The notes: generated by a model not told the origin, from the letters alone. Shown: positions 8,596 to 17,692, counted from the first letter of the stretch. The stretch is 64,000 nt of DNA from SIG299 sp045531955 (GCA_045531955.1 JAZSFC010000051.1:145649-209648); one strand, 5' to 3'. A program made the numbers and translations.

Positions 8596-8910
8596 ATGGA
8601 TGCACACATCAAAAAGGTTTATGTCCCTATGACAGAAACCGGTTTTTACATTCTGCTTTGTCTGCAGGTCCCAAACCATGGATACGGGGTCGTGCAGATG
8701 GTGGAAAAAATGACAGACGGGGAAATCCGCCTGAGTCCGGGAACCATGTACGGAAGTTTGTCTAAAATGGAAAAAGATAAGCTGATTCAGTTTGTAAGAG
8801 AAGAAGAAAAGCGTAAGCTCTATGTCATTACGGAGCTCGGCATGGAAGTCTTACAGCTGGAAAAGGCGCGTATTAAGCGCTTGTACAGAAATTCTACGGA
8901 GGTACTTTAG
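8596..8910 (+). CDS. PadR-family transcriptional regulator (module 1)
   Basis: 104 residues, the size of the short PadR-s2 regulators. The winged-helix pattern is clear: M-T-E-T-G-F-Y-I-L-L-C-L at residues 12-23, HGYGVVQMVE, and LSPGTMYGSLSKME as the recognition helix and wing. There is an AAGGAG site before the start. It is followed within a few bases by a DUF2812 gene, a pairing common in Firmicutes in which PadR represses its own operon. Paired dyads at its promoter support autoregulation. The downstream ABC exporter suggests response to a membrane-active or antimicrobial compound; that is inference. Confidence 0.9.
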   Translation: MDAHIKKVYVPMTETGFYILLCLQVPNHGYGVVQMVEKMTDGEIRLSPGTMYGSLSKMEKDKLIQFVREEEKRKLYVITELGMEVLQLEKARIKRLYRNSTEVL

Positions 8911-8912
8911 TC

Positions 8913-9464
8913 ATGGAAATGACAACAAAACAGGAACGTAAGATTTTTACCATTACGGAATACGACAGGGAGCAGGAGTATCTTTCCAAGCGCCACAAGG
9001 AAGGCTGGAAGTTTACTGCGGTTACCGGATACGGCATGTATCATTTTGAACAGTGTGAGCCGGAGGATGTAGTTTATCAGCTGGATTATAACATCGAGGG
9101 TAACATCAATCATGAGGAGTACACCCGCATGTTTGAAGACTGTGGCTGGGAGTATATCACCACTTATGTGGGTTACGCATACTTTCGCAAACCGGTGGCA
9201 GATATGAAGGAAGAGGAAGAAATTTTCTTTGACGACAGCTCTAAACTTGAGATGATGCAGCGTATCTTCAAAGGCCGCATGATTCCTATGTTTATCGTAT
9301 TTTTCCTGTATTTGTTCTGGCAGCTATTGATTGGATACTTTTTTGAAGGCTTGTTTTTTAAAGTGATTGCAGTACTTCTTGGAATCACAATGACAATTTA
9401 TATTTTGGTAACGGTGCATTTTGGCATCAAGTATTTGGGACATTTGAGGAGAATAAAAAAATAA
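8913..9464 (+). CDS. DUF2812 membrane protein (module 1)
   Basis: 183 residues. The N-terminal half shows the DUF2812 pattern: a Y-D-x-E-x-E-x-L segment, HKEGWKF, a Y-x-F-x-x-x-E-P motif, then Y-x-x-x-F-E-D-C-G-W-E-Y. The C-terminal part has two transmembrane helices (about residues 126-148 and 150-170). DUF2812 proteins accompany PadR regulators and are of unknown biochemical function. It starts 2 bases after padR and is transcribed with it. Confidence 0.85.
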   Translation: MEMTTKQERKIFTITEYDREQEYLSKRHKEGWKFTAVTGYGMYHFEQCEPEDVVYQLDYNIEGNINHEEYTRMFEDCGWEYITTYVGYAYFRKPVADMKEEEEIFFDDSSKLEMMQRIFKGRMIPMFIVFFLYLFWQLLIGYFFEGLFFKVIAVLLGITMTIYILVTVHFGIKYLGHLRRIKK

Positions 9465-9491
9465 TACACAAGGGTAAAAGGAGAAATGAAA

Positions 9492-10481
9492 ATGAGAACA
9501 ACATTAGAACAGCTTTGCAACAACTTTATCAGCAACAGAGACGCAGTAAAGGCTACCTTTAAGTGGGAAAACGACCAGATTATTGCAGCAAGCGCCACCA
9601 GCTTTTTAAACCGTGGTGTACTTGCAGATGCTACTAAGTTAGAGGCTTGTAAGGCACTTTTAAAGGAAAACACCGGTGTGTTTTCCAATTTCCGCGGAAA
9701 CGTAGAGGTTCCGATGGTTGCCCAGCTTGCCATGGTTGAGAATCCGGCAGACAAGATGAAAAAGACCTTAAAGATTTACGAAACCTTAAAGCAGGAATTC
9801 AGAGGCTCCGAATATCTGGTTCTTGCAGCGGCTGTGATGGCAGATATGGTATCTGATGAGCAGGTAGTAAAGATGACAGAAAAGGCTCGTAATATCTATG
9901 ATAAGATGAAGAAGGACCATCCGTTCCTTACTTCCGGCGAGGACAGCGTATATGCTGTATTAATGGCAGTTTCCGAAAAGAGCGATGATGCTTTGATGGA
10001 GGAAATGGAAGTTTGTTACAAGAAGTTAAAGGAAAGCTTTTCTGCAAGTAATGAGGTGCAGGCTTTGGCTCATGTGCTTTCCATTGCAGAAGGTAATGCC
10101 GAAGAAAAGTGCAACAAAGTAGTTGCTTTATACGAGGCATTAAAGGCTGATGGTGTGAAGTACGGTAAGTACCACGAACTGGTGGTGTTAGCTTCCCTGG
10201 CGTTGCTTCCGGTAGAACAGAGTGTTCTGGTTGAGGACATTAAGGCAGTAGACGCCTTCTTAACAGAACAGAAGGGCTACGGCGGCTTCTTTGGTCTTGA
10301 TAAGAAGACCAGACTGATGCATGCGGCGATGATTGTGTCCTGTGACTATGTAAAGAATGACAATACAGACATTGCGGCAATGACAGGAACCTTAGCGGCA
10401 GTGGCAGCACAGCAGGCGGCTATGTGCGCGTGTATTGCGGCTGCGACAGCAGCAAGTTCTGCAGCAACTTCCGGAAATTAG
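9492..10481 (+). CDS. DUF4003-family protein
   Basis: 329 residues from ATG 9492, eight bases after an AGGAG site; the in-frame ATG at 9486 is too close to it. Soluble, mostly helical. The pattern matches DUF4003: FISNRDAVKATF, the block around ILNRGVLAD-type residues, and several helical repeats. The C-terminus is a run of Ala-rich residues with two Cys. It lies between the PadR/DUF2812 pair and an ABC exporter and is probably in the same operon. Function unknown. Confidence 0.75.
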   Translation: MRTTLEQLCNNFISNRDAVKATFKWENDQIIAASATSFLNRGVLADATKLEACKALLKENTGVFSNFRGNVEVPMVAQLAMVENPADKMKKTLKIYETLKQEFRGSEYLVLAAAVMADMVSDEQVVKMTEKARNIYDKMKKDHPFLTSGEDSVYAVLMAVSEKSDDALMEEMEVCYKKLKESFSASNEVQALAHVLSIAEGNAEEKCNKVVALYEALKADGVKYGKYHELVVLASLALLPVEQSVLVEDIKAVDAFLTEQKGYGGFFGLDKKTRLMHAAMIVSCDYVKNDNTDIAAMTGTLAAVAAQQAAMCACIAAATAASSAATSGN

Positions 10482-10511
10482 TCAGGAAAGAATACGTAAG
10501 AGGGAGAATTC

Positions 10512-11294
10512 ATGGAGAAAATATTAGAAGTTAATGGTTTAAAAAAGACCTTTAAGCTTTCTGCAAAACAGCAGAAGATAGAAAAAACAAATGAAAAGGT
10601 AAAGGTGGCGGTAAATGACCTTTCCTACACGGCGTATCGGGGAGAAGTGTTTGGTTTACTTGGTTCTAACGGAGCCGGAAAAACCACCACTCTTCGTATG
10701 CTGGCAACCTTAATTAAGCCGGATGCAGGAGATGCTTTGGTAAATGGAGCAAGCATTGTTTCTGAGCCCGCCAAGGTAAGAAGTAATATTGGATTTTTGA
10801 CCAGTGAGTTAAAATTAGAAGAATTTTTTACACCTAATTACTTGTTTGATTTCTTTTCTGAACTGCATGGCGTTCCGGCAGAAGAAGCAAAGAAAAGAAA
10901 ACAGGACTATTTCGAACGGTTTGGAATTGATAAATTTGCAGAAGTAAAGGTGGGAAATTTGTCTACCGGTATGAAGCAGAAGGTTTCCCTGGTTATTTCC
11001 CTGGTGCACGATCCGGATATCATTATTTTTGATGAACCGACCAACGGTTTGGACGTACTTACCGCAAAAGTGGTAACCGATTTCCTGCTTGATTTAAAGG
11101 AACGGGGAAAGTCTATCATTGTATCTACCCATATTTTCAGCCTGATTGAAAAAATCTGTGACAGAGTCGGTATTGTCATCAGCGGTCAGATGGTTATTTG
11201 CGATACCTTAGAGCAAATCAAACAGGGAAAGAGCTTAGAAGAACGTTTTTTTGAAATTTACGAGGATAAGGTGGGTACTACAGATGAAAAATAA
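10512..11294 (+). CDS. ABC-2 exporter ATP-binding subunit (NatA-like)
   Basis: 260 residues with a complete nucleotide-binding domain: Walker A GSNGAGKTT (around residue 53-61), signature LSTGMKQK, Walker B IIFDEPTNGLD, and the switch His in STHIFS. It resembles NatA/CcmA-type subunits that drive export through an ABC-2 permease. The 3' end overlaps the permease gene by 11 bases, so the two are translated as a pair. It is co-oriented with the PadR module upstream, which probably regulates it. Confidence 0.92.
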   Translation: MEKILEVNGLKKTFKLSAKQQKIEKTNEKVKVAVNDLSYTAYRGEVFGLLGSNGAGKTTTLRMLATLIKPDAGDALVNGASIVSEPAKVRSNIGFLTSELKLEEFFTPNYLFDFFSELHGVPAEEAKKRKQDYFERFGIDKFAEVKVGNLSTGMKQKVSLVISLVHDPDIIIFDEPTNGLDVLTAKVVTDFLLDLKERGKSIIVSTHIFSLIEKICDRVGIVISGQMVICDTLEQIKQGKSLEERFFEIYEDKVGTTDEK

Positions 11295-12462
11295 TACACT
11301 TACGATTATAAAAAAAGAATTTGCCCGCTTTTTCGGTGATAAGAGAATGATGTTTACAACTATACTGATGCCGGGTCTTATGATATATATTATGTATACG
11401 TTAATGGGAAGCCTGATGATGGGACAGTTTGTTTCTGAAGAAGGCTTTGTGGCAACCGGTTACGTACAGAATATGCCGGAAGAGCTTGCTCCTATGTTAA
11501 AGGAGCTGCCGGTTGATTGGAAGTCTGTGGAAAATGATGCTGTGACTGAAATTAAAACTTCGTTGGAGGAAAAGGAAGCTGACCTGTTAGTGCTTTTCCC
11601 GGAGCAGTTCATGGAAACTATGCTGGCTTATGAGGTGTCAGCGGAGAATGCGGCTCCACAGATTGAAATTTATTATAATTCTGCTAAGCCGGAATCTGCG
11701 GATGTGAATGCAATGTTGCATGCAATGCTGGAGCAATACGAAGCATCCCTAACCAATCGTTTCGATATCAATGAGGGACAGGGAAAATATGATATGGCAA
11801 CGGACCAGGATATGACCGGTCAATTGTTTTCCATGCTTCTTCCAATGTTAATGATGACCTTTATGTTTAGCAGTTGCATTTCGGTAGCGCCGGAATCTAT
11901 TGCCGGTGAAAAGGAGCGCGGCACCATTGCGACTTTGCTGGTAACTCCTATGAAGAGAAGCTCTCTGGCTCTTGGAAAAATCATCAGCTTAAGCTGTATT
12001 GCCTTGATTTCCGGTGTTTCCAGTTTTATTGGTACCATGCTTTCCCTTCCGAATATGATGAGCGCGGCAGGCGGAGTGGATGCTTCTTTTTATACCTTTG
12101 GTGATTATGCCATGCTGCTCGGAATTATTTTATCTACGGTAGTATTGCTGGTATCCTTTATTTCAATTATTTCTGCCTTTGCAAAGAGCATCAAGGAGGC
12201 CACCAGTACCTGCTCTCCAATGACAATTCTTACTATGGTGGTAAGCCTGGTTCCGATGATGGGCTCTGAAGGGTTAAAGAGTATTGGTATGTTGTTTATT
12301 CCTGTATTAAACAGTGTGCTTTGCATGAACAACATTTTTGCTTTCCAGGCGGATGTATCCCGTGTGCTTTTGACCATTGGAGTAAATATTATTTATGCCG
12401 GATTAATGACCTTTGGATTAACCAGAATATTCAACAGCGAAAAAGCAATGTTTTCCAAATAG
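11284..12462 (+). CDS. ABC-2 exporter permease (NatB-like)
   Basis: 392 residues from ATG 11284; an earlier start at 11251 would lie deep inside the ATPase gene. Topology is that of ABC-2 permeases of the NatB type: an N-terminal helix, a large extracytoplasmic domain (about residues 45-180), then five or six helices. The conserved ESIAGEKERGTIATLLVTP segment links the first two helices of the C-terminal bundle. With the adjacent ATPase it forms an exporter; substrates of such pairs include Na+, peptides and drugs, and cannot be told from the sequence. Confidence 0.9.
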   Translation: MKNNTLTIIKKEFARFFGDKRMMFTTILMPGLMIYIMYTLMGSLMMGQFVSEEGFVATGYVQNMPEELAPMLKELPVDWKSVENDAVTEIKTSLEEKEADLLVLFPEQFMETMLAYEVSAENAAPQIEIYYNSAKPESADVNAMLHAMLEQYEASLTNRFDINEGQGKYDMATDQDMTGQLFSMLLPMLMMTFMFSSCISVAPESIAGEKERGTIATLLVTPMKRSSLALGKIISLSCIALISGVSSFIGTMLSLPNMMSAAGGVDASFYTFGDYAMLLGIILSTVVLLVSFISIISAFAKSIKEATSTCSPMTILTMVVSLVPMMGSEGLKSIGMLFIPVLNSVLCMNNIFAFQADVSRVLLTIGVNIIYAGLMTFGLTRIFNSEKAMFSK

Positions 12463-12506
12463 GTTGTGAAATTTATATAATCTTTTCTTTGACAGTTTAT
12501 TAAAAT

Positions 12507-12557
12507 TAAAATCGCTGCAACACCAGTGAATATGCGTGTTGTAGCGATTTTTTTTCG
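12507..12557 (+). terminator. Intrinsic terminator after ABC-2 exporter
   Basis: AAAATCGCTGCAACAC pairs with GTGTTGTAGCGATTTT around an 11-12-base loop, followed by a T-run. Confidence 0.9.
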
Positions 12558-12598
12558 TTATATTGTATATTAATCATCCGTCATTTTATATAAAAATA

Positions 12599-12654
12599 TT
12601 GACAATGTCGATATTCGATAATATAATAAAAGTAACTAATAACGATATTCGATA
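12599..12654 (+). promoter_or_regulatory. Promoter with repeated operator, second PadR module
   Basis: TTGACA (12599-12604) and TATAAT (12622-12627), 17-base spacer. The motif (T/A)CGATATTCGATA occurs at 12608-12620 in the spacer and again at 12642-12654, 34 bp apart; each contains TCGA-like half sites. Likely autoregulation by the adjacent PadR protein. Confidence 0.75.
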
Positions 12655-12672
12655 TAAAAGGAGGTTAATGGT

Positions 12673-12984
12673 ATGCCAAGAGAAAAATTCCAAACGCTCA
12701 CGGAGCAGATGTTTTACATTCTGTTGTGTTTAAAAGAAGAGTGTTGTGGTATGGATATTATGAGTCAGGTGGAAGAACTGACAAACGGCCGCGTCCGGGT
12801 GGGTCCGGGTACACTTTACAATTTGCTGGAACAGTTTCAGTCTGCAGGTTTCATCAAAGAAACCAAGGTGGTTGGCCGCAAACGCAGTTACATCTTACAG
12901 GAAAAGGGAGAAGCAATGCTTCGGGAAGAATATCAGCGGTTAAAAACGCTGACGGATGATTTTGAAAACATATTTATGCAGTAA
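12673..12984 (+). CDS. PadR-family transcriptional regulator (module 2)
   Basis: 103 residues, a paralogue of the regulator at 8596: TEQMFYILLCL, GMDIMSQVEEL, and VGPGTLYNLLEQFQ as the recognition helix. The start has an AAAGGAGG site. The gene is followed by a DUF2812 gene, repeating the arrangement of module 1. Its promoter carries a different repeated operator, so the two regulators probably have distinct targets. Confidence 0.9.
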   Translation: MPREKFQTLTEQMFYILLCLKEECCGMDIMSQVEELTNGRVRVGPGTLYNLLEQFQSAGFIKETKVVGRKRSYILQEKGEAMLREEYQRLKTLTDDFENIFMQ

Positions 12985-12997
12985 AGGAGGCAGGAGA

Positions 12998-14389
12998 ATG
13001 GCAAAGTACAAATATCAGATTGGTACCTTTAATTTATTTGATTATGCCGGTGTGGAACGTCACTTGGAAAAAATGGCTGCAAAGGGCTGGCAGTTTGATT
13101 CTATCGGTTCTTTCGGATGGAAATATAAAAAGGCGGAGCCGACACAGGTAAAATATTCGGTAACTTATATTCCGGAGGCTTCGGATTTTGACCCGGAGCC
13201 GTTGGAAAAACAAAAGGAGATAGAGGCTTATTGTGAGGAAGCAGGATGGAAAAAGGTAGGCAGCTGGTTGCAGATGCTGATTTTTTGTTCGGACAATCCG
13301 GAAGCAGTGCCCATTGAAACCGATGAAGAATTACGTCTGGGATTTATCGAAAAGAGCATGAAAAAGAATCTGCTGGTTTCCCACGGTTTACTATTACTTG
13401 TATTTGTATTGAATATGTTTACCACCTTCAGCACAGCAAAAAGAAACTGGGTAGAATTTCTTTCTGACAGCCACAGGCTTTGGAACACCAGTGTATGGAT
13501 GTGGGGTATCCTCATATTATTGATTGACCTTGCCTTTTATTTTGGCTGGATGCATAAAGCTAAGAAGGCAGTAAAAGAGGGACTTGGCTGTCCGGCACCA
13601 AAGGGCTACCGTTATTGGAACCGGATGGCCTGGTGCGGGTTGGCGGTGCTTGTTGTTGGAATGTTTGCTTCCTACACCTCAGGAATGATTTGGTTTATGT
13701 TGCTATATCTGGCAGGAATTATTCTGATTATTTTCGGCGTACGAAAACTGCAGCTTCACTTGAAAAAAGAGGGTGTTTCCAAGGGCGGAAACATGGTAGT
13801 TACCATGTTTTTGTGCATGTTTCTGACGATTTTATTTTTAGGTGTTTTTGTCGCAGTAATTATTGGTTTTGATATCAGCCTGACCGGGAAAAAGGAACCG
13901 GACGGTACCATTCTTTTAAACGGGAAGGAATGGAAGATTTATCAGGATACTTTGCCGCTTTACGTGGAGGACTTTGCAGAAACAGGGTATAGCGGTAGCT
14001 CCAGGGAGGCAAGAGAACAATCCAGCTTTTTGGCAGGTTACGGTGATTATGAGGAATTTTTGTTTGAGGGAAAAGAAGTAACATCGGTAAAAGTGGCAAA
14101 CACGTATGAGGTAATTACCGTAAAAGCTAAGTTTTTATATAATTTTCTGCTGGAAGCTTTTTATGAACGGGAATTCCGCCATTCAGATGAGGAAGAAAAG
14201 CAGAAAACAGAGTATCGCGCCGTATATGAAGCAGAAAGCGGCACCATATACCGTCAGTATTACGAAGGACTTCCGGTAGTCCACGACTGGCTGATTCTTA
14301 CAGAAAATAAAATTGTTCCGATGCATCTTTATCTGGATGATTTAACAGAAGAGCAGATGAAAAAAATAGTAGATAAATTTGCGGAGTAA
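12998..14389 (+). CDS. DUF2812 multi-pass membrane protein (module 2)
   Basis: 463 residues from ATG 12998, with GGAGG and AGGAG sites just upstream; the earlier ATG at 12956 lies inside padR. The N-terminal 110 residues are a DUF2812 domain (HLEKMAAKGWQF, Y-S-V-T-Y, and EAGWKKVGSW). Then come about six membrane helices (residues 127-290) and a C-terminal extracytoplasmic domain of about 160 residues. It is much longer than the module 1 DUF2812 protein. It may sense or respond to membrane stress; function is unknown. Confidence 0.85.
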   Translation: MAKYKYQIGTFNLFDYAGVERHLEKMAAKGWQFDSIGSFGWKYKKAEPTQVKYSVTYIPEASDFDPEPLEKQKEIEAYCEEAGWKKVGSWLQMLIFCSDNPEAVPIETDEELRLGFIEKSMKKNLLVSHGLLLLVFVLNMFTTFSTAKRNWVEFLSDSHRLWNTSVWMWGILILLIDLAFYFGWMHKAKKAVKEGLGCPAPKGYRYWNRMAWCGLAVLVVGMFASYTSGMIWFMLLYLAGIILIIFGVRKLQLHLKKEGVSKGGNMVVTMFLCMFLTILFLGVFVAVIIGFDISLTGKKEPDGTILLNGKEWKIYQDTLPLYVEDFAETGYSGSSREAREQSSFLAGYGDYEEFLFEGKEVTSVKVANTYEVITVKAKFLYNFLLEAFYEREFRHSDEEEKQKTEYRAVYEAESGTIYRQYYEGLPVVHDWLILTENKIVPMHLYLDDLTEEQMKKIVDKFAE

Positions 14390-14397
14390 ATTCATGG

Positions 14398-14450
14398 TTG
14401 ACAACTTTCCTTGTCAATGCTATACTCGTTTTGACAAGAATAGTTGTCAA
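14398..14450 (+). promoter_or_regulatory. Promoter with two TTGACAA-N6-TTGTCAA dyads
   Basis: TTGACA (14398-14403) and TATACT (14421-14426), 17-base spacer. Two 20-bp dyads, each TTGACAA-N6-TTGTCAA, lie at 14398-14417 (containing the -35) and 14431-14450 (at the likely start site), 33 bp apart. They suggest a dimeric repressor bound on one helix face; it is not identifiable nearby. Confidence 0.8.
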
Positions 14451-14483
14451 AAAGGAGAATAACAAATAGGAGTATATGTAAAA

Positions 14484-15632
14484 ATGAGTGAAAGTAAGAA
14501 GAAAAAGAAATTTCCGTGGAAGTCTATTGTGATGATTGCGGTGTTTTTGGGAGCAAGCTTTGGAGTGGGCTGGTTTATCGGGTCGGTGATGAATCCTGTG
14601 TTAGATAAAATGTCCAAAGGGGAGCTGATTACCGGTCTGGTTGTCATTTATATAAGCTTCCTTTTGTCTTACTTTTTGCAGATTGTCATACACGAGGGCG
14701 GACACCTGGTTTTTGGCCTGTTGACCGGCTATCAGTATTCTTCGTTTCGCATCGGCAGTTTTATGTGGGTAAAGCTGGACGGAAAAATCCGTTTAAAGCG
14801 GTATTCTATGTCCGGAACCGGCGGACAGTGTTTAATGGCTCCTCCGGATATGGTAGACGGAAAAATTCCGTACGTATTATATAATATGGGTGGTGCTATT
14901 GCTAACATTGTAGTTTCGGTGGTTCCGTTGGTAATTGCTTTAGTTTTCAGTGAATTTTCCCTGGTAACCGGTGTCATCATTGTGTGGTCAGTCATTGGTT
15001 TATTTTTTGCATTCCTGAATGGTATTCCGTTAAAAATGCAGGGTATGCCAAACGACGGTCACAATGCCATGTCCCTTGGTAAGCATCCGGAGGCTATGAA
15101 GGCTTTTTGGCTGCAAATGAAGATTAATGAACAGGTGGCACTTGGAAAGCGTTTAAAGGATTTGCCGGAGGAATGGTTTGAATTACCATCCAAGGAAGGA
15201 ATGCAGAACACTTTGATTGCTACTATTGCAGTATTTGCCTGCAACCGCCTGATGGATTTGGGACGGTATGCAGAAGCAGATGAGCTGATGGAACGTGTGC
15301 TTGCTGAAAAGGGTGGCATGGTAGGTGTCCATGTGCAGATATTAAAGGCAGACCGCGTATTTTGCGAGATGGTAGGAGAAAACCGTCCGGAAAAGCTGGA
15401 AGAACTTTACGATGATGAGTTAAAGAAATTCCTGAAAGCTATGAGAAAATCTCCAAGCACTTACCGCGTAGAGTATTTGTACGCGAAGTACATAGAGAAA
15501 GACGAGAAGAAAGCTGCTACAGCAATGGCAGGCTTTGAAAAGGTGGCAAAAACATATCCGTATCCTCATGAAATTGAGGGGGAGCGGGAAATGATAGCTT
15601 ACGCAGAAGAGAAATTGCAAAATAATTTGTAA
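14484..15632 (+). CDS. M50-type (site-2 protease-like) membrane metalloprotease
   Basis: 382 residues. Helix 1 is at about residues 12-36 and helix 2 at about 50-72; the latter carries HEGGH (IVIHEGGHLVFG), the zinc-binding HExxH motif of M50 intramembrane proteases. More helices follow to about residue 180, with NDGHNA near residue 193 as a possible second metal ligand region. The C-terminal half is soluble and helical, resembling TPR-type repeats. These enzymes often cleave membrane regulators or process peptides. It has its own promoter with paired dyads and ends at a bidirectional terminator. Confidence 0.8.
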   Translation: MSESKKKKKFPWKSIVMIAVFLGASFGVGWFIGSVMNPVLDKMSKGELITGLVVIYISFLLSYFLQIVIHEGGHLVFGLLTGYQYSSFRIGSFMWVKLDGKIRLKRYSMSGTGGQCLMAPPDMVDGKIPYVLYNMGGAIANIVVSVVPLVIALVFSEFSLVTGVIIVWSVIGLFFAFLNGIPLKMQGMPNDGHNAMSLGKHPEAMKAFWLQMKINEQVALGKRLKDLPEEWFELPSKEGMQNTLIATIAVFACNRLMDLGRYAEADELMERVLAEKGGMVGVHVQILKADRVFCEMVGENRPEKLEELYDDELKKFLKAMRKSPSTYRVEYLYAKYIEKDEKKAATAMAGFEKVAKTYPYPHEIEGEREMIAYAEEKLQNNL

Positions 15633-15655
15633 CTAAACTATATTTTTTATTAAAA

Positions 15656-15734
15656 GAGCCGAATATGGAACTCATACTTTCTGAACCCGCATACGCTTCT
15701 GGTTCTTGAAAGTATGGGTTCCATATATCGGCTC
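15656..15734. terminator. Long bidirectional terminator hairpin
   Basis: GAGCCGAATATGGAACTCAT (from 15656) pairs imperfectly with the complement ending GGCTC at 15734; the stem is about 31 bp around a 15-base loop. It lies between converging genes and has T-rich flanks on both strands. Confidence 0.85.
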
Positions 15735-15753
15735 AGTTTAATTAAAAGAAAAA

Positions 15754-17622
15754 TCAGTTACAAATTATTTTGTATTCTTCTGTGGTAAGATGATATTGTT
15801 CTGCTATCCGGTAGTCCAGGAGAAAATAAGTTTCTTTGAATTCTTGTGTTGCATCTTCTAAAACCATTAGTTTGTCCACTAACTTCACAATTTCCCTCTG
15901 GGTTTCCTCATCTGCCACCGGTATCGGGATCTGCTCTAAGTGGGAGCGGAGTATCTTAACGGAGTGGAACATCTTTTCAAAGAAGAACTGTGCCACGGAG
16001 GAATTTAGTATCGCCAGGATATATTTCACGGACAATCCCGGTATTTGTGGAATTACAATATTGCAGCTGTTTAAGGAAAGCAGTCCGGTGTTATCGTAGG
16101 CAAATATCAGTTGCTTGTTGATGAAGCGGTAAAACAGTTTTTCCGGGGCACGATAGAGGTGTTCCGGTGCGGTCTGTTGAAAGAGTTCCGGCTGAAAGGA
16201 TACATAACCGGAGTTAGAGTTGATGTGATACTTGCTGATATCACTGCCTTTGATGATTGGTTCCAGACCTTCGGCAGGAGTGCTATGTAATAATGCTGAA
16301 TTGTTTCCGGTTACAATGCCAAGGGCAAATTTAGAACGTTCTACAAGTGTAGTTATGCTTGGGCATGTTGTAATTTTATGTAACAGCAGGTATTCCGGGT
16401 CTGAGATACCAAAATTGAAGAAATCTGCATATATAGTGCGTTCTACTTTAGTAGAAATGGTAGCACCGTTGGAAAGGGTGACCGGTACGTTTTGAAAAAA
16501 AGGCTTAGCGGTATCTTTTTCTACGGCAAAAATTATGCTTGGACAATATACCTGTTCAAAGGCTTCCCCAAGGTATTCTACGGAATGTACGCAAGTGCTT
16601 TTCAGCAGAAGTTCCCGTACGGACGTGTGCGCTTTTACGGTCAGAATTGCTTCCGGTAAAACAAAGGAAAGTAATCCCTTCGGGTTTAATTTGTTCAAGC
16701 TCTGTTCTATAAATAAATCATATATTTCGATAGAACTTCCTTTTGCACAGGAAAAGCAGTTCCGGTATGTTTTCTTTTCTTCGGAAGAGAGCTTTGCGCC
16801 CCAAGGCGGGTTACCGATGATAATATCATAAGTACCGGTGTGGTCAGCCAAAAAATCGGAAACCGTAATATTTTTCTGTAAAAGTTCAACTTCCTTCAAA
16901 GTAGTAATATGATACTTCAAAGCAAGGTTGATTCTGGTTAACACGGCGCTGAGCGGGTTTATATCATTACCGTATATGTTTTTCATTGGAAAATCCGTTG
17001 GCAGTTGTAATAAAAAGATTCCGGTGCCGCAGCTCGGGTCAAAAACGGTTTGGCTGGATTGCAAAACCGGTAAGTGATGCTCTACCAGGCGTTTTGCCAG
17101 CGAAGCTGAGGTATAATAAGAGCCGGAAGCTTTGCGGTCTTTCATATTACGTAAGGACTGATAAAAGAGTCCCAGAGTGTCTTCAGCGGGCATGTAAGTA
17201 TAGGTGGTTTCGGCACAATATTCCGGATTTGCTGTTATCCATTGACAAAAACAAGTTTCTTCTGCAAGTTCATTCAGAAATAGCTGAAACAGGGAAACAT
17301 CAGGATATCCGGCAGAAAGAATTAACTGTTCTGCACAATAGCGGAGCCTGCAGCGAAGAGAACTGTCATCTGATGCAGGAATATTTGCACTGATATAAGT
17401 CTTATTTCTCCTGCTTTTTAAGCAGGCAATGCTTCCGTTTGCGAGGGCTTCCTTTAAGGTATGCAAATTGTCTTCGTTGAAAAGCGGTTTCGCTTTGGAA
17501 TCAAAAGAAACAGGAATCAGGCGTCCGGACTTCATCCAGTTTCTGCCGGTGGCGGTGGAAATGGAGAGAAGCTCGCAGGCCTCGGATAAGGTATACAGTT
17601 TTTCGGTGCGTTTTATACTCAT
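15754..17622 (-). CDS. Orphan N6-adenine DNA methyltransferase with N-terminal HTH domain
   Basis: 622 residues from ATG 17622 (complement), nine bases after a GGAG site; the upstream ATG at 17679 is poorly placed. Residues 1-65 form an excisionase/MerR-like helix-turn-helix (YTLSEACELLSISTATGRNWMKSGRLIPV). Then comes a gamma-type N6-adenine methylase: SAM-binding motif I VFDPSCGTGIFLLQ and catalytic motif IV IIIGNPPWG. The C-terminal third resembles the target-recognition region of Eco57I/TaqI-like enzymes. There is no nuclease motif or restriction gene nearby, so it acts alone, as an epigenetic regulator or a remnant of a defence system. Confidence 0.85.
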   Translation of the reverse strand: MSIKRTEKLYTLSEACELLSISTATGRNWMKSGRLIPVSFDSKAKPLFNEDNLHTLKEALANGSIACLKSRRNKTYISANIPASDDSSLRCRLRYCAEQLILSAGYPDVSLFQLFLNELAEETCFCQWITANPEYCAETTYTYMPAEDTLGLFYQSLRNMKDRKASGSYYTSASLAKRLVEHHLPVLQSSQTVFDPSCGTGIFLLQLPTDFPMKNIYGNDINPLSAVLTRINLALKYHITTLKEVELLQKNITVSDFLADHTGTYDIIIGNPPWGAKLSSEEKKTYRNCFSCAKGSSIEIYDLFIEQSLNKLNPKGLLSFVLPEAILTVKAHTSVRELLLKSTCVHSVEYLGEAFEQVYCPSIIFAVEKDTAKPFFQNVPVTLSNGATISTKVERTIYADFFNFGISDPEYLLLHKITTCPSITTLVERSKFALGIVTGNNSALLHSTPAEGLEPIIKGSDISKYHINSNSGYVSFQPELFQQTAPEHLYRAPEKLFYRFINKQLIFAYDNTGLLSLNSCNIVIPQIPGLSVKYILAILNSSVAQFFFEKMFHSVKILRSHLEQIPIPVADEETQREIVKLVDKLMVLEDATQEFKETYFLLDYRIAEQYHLTTEEYKIICN

Positions 17623-17692
17623 GAAAAAGTCTCCGATTGTTAATAAAACCATTATGAAATACCAGGATTCATAAGTCAATAGCGAAAAAGCC

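Noticed and set aside
16986..17393. 135-aa plus-strand frame
   Set aside because: Antisense shadow of the DNA methylase; no promoter or ribosome site.
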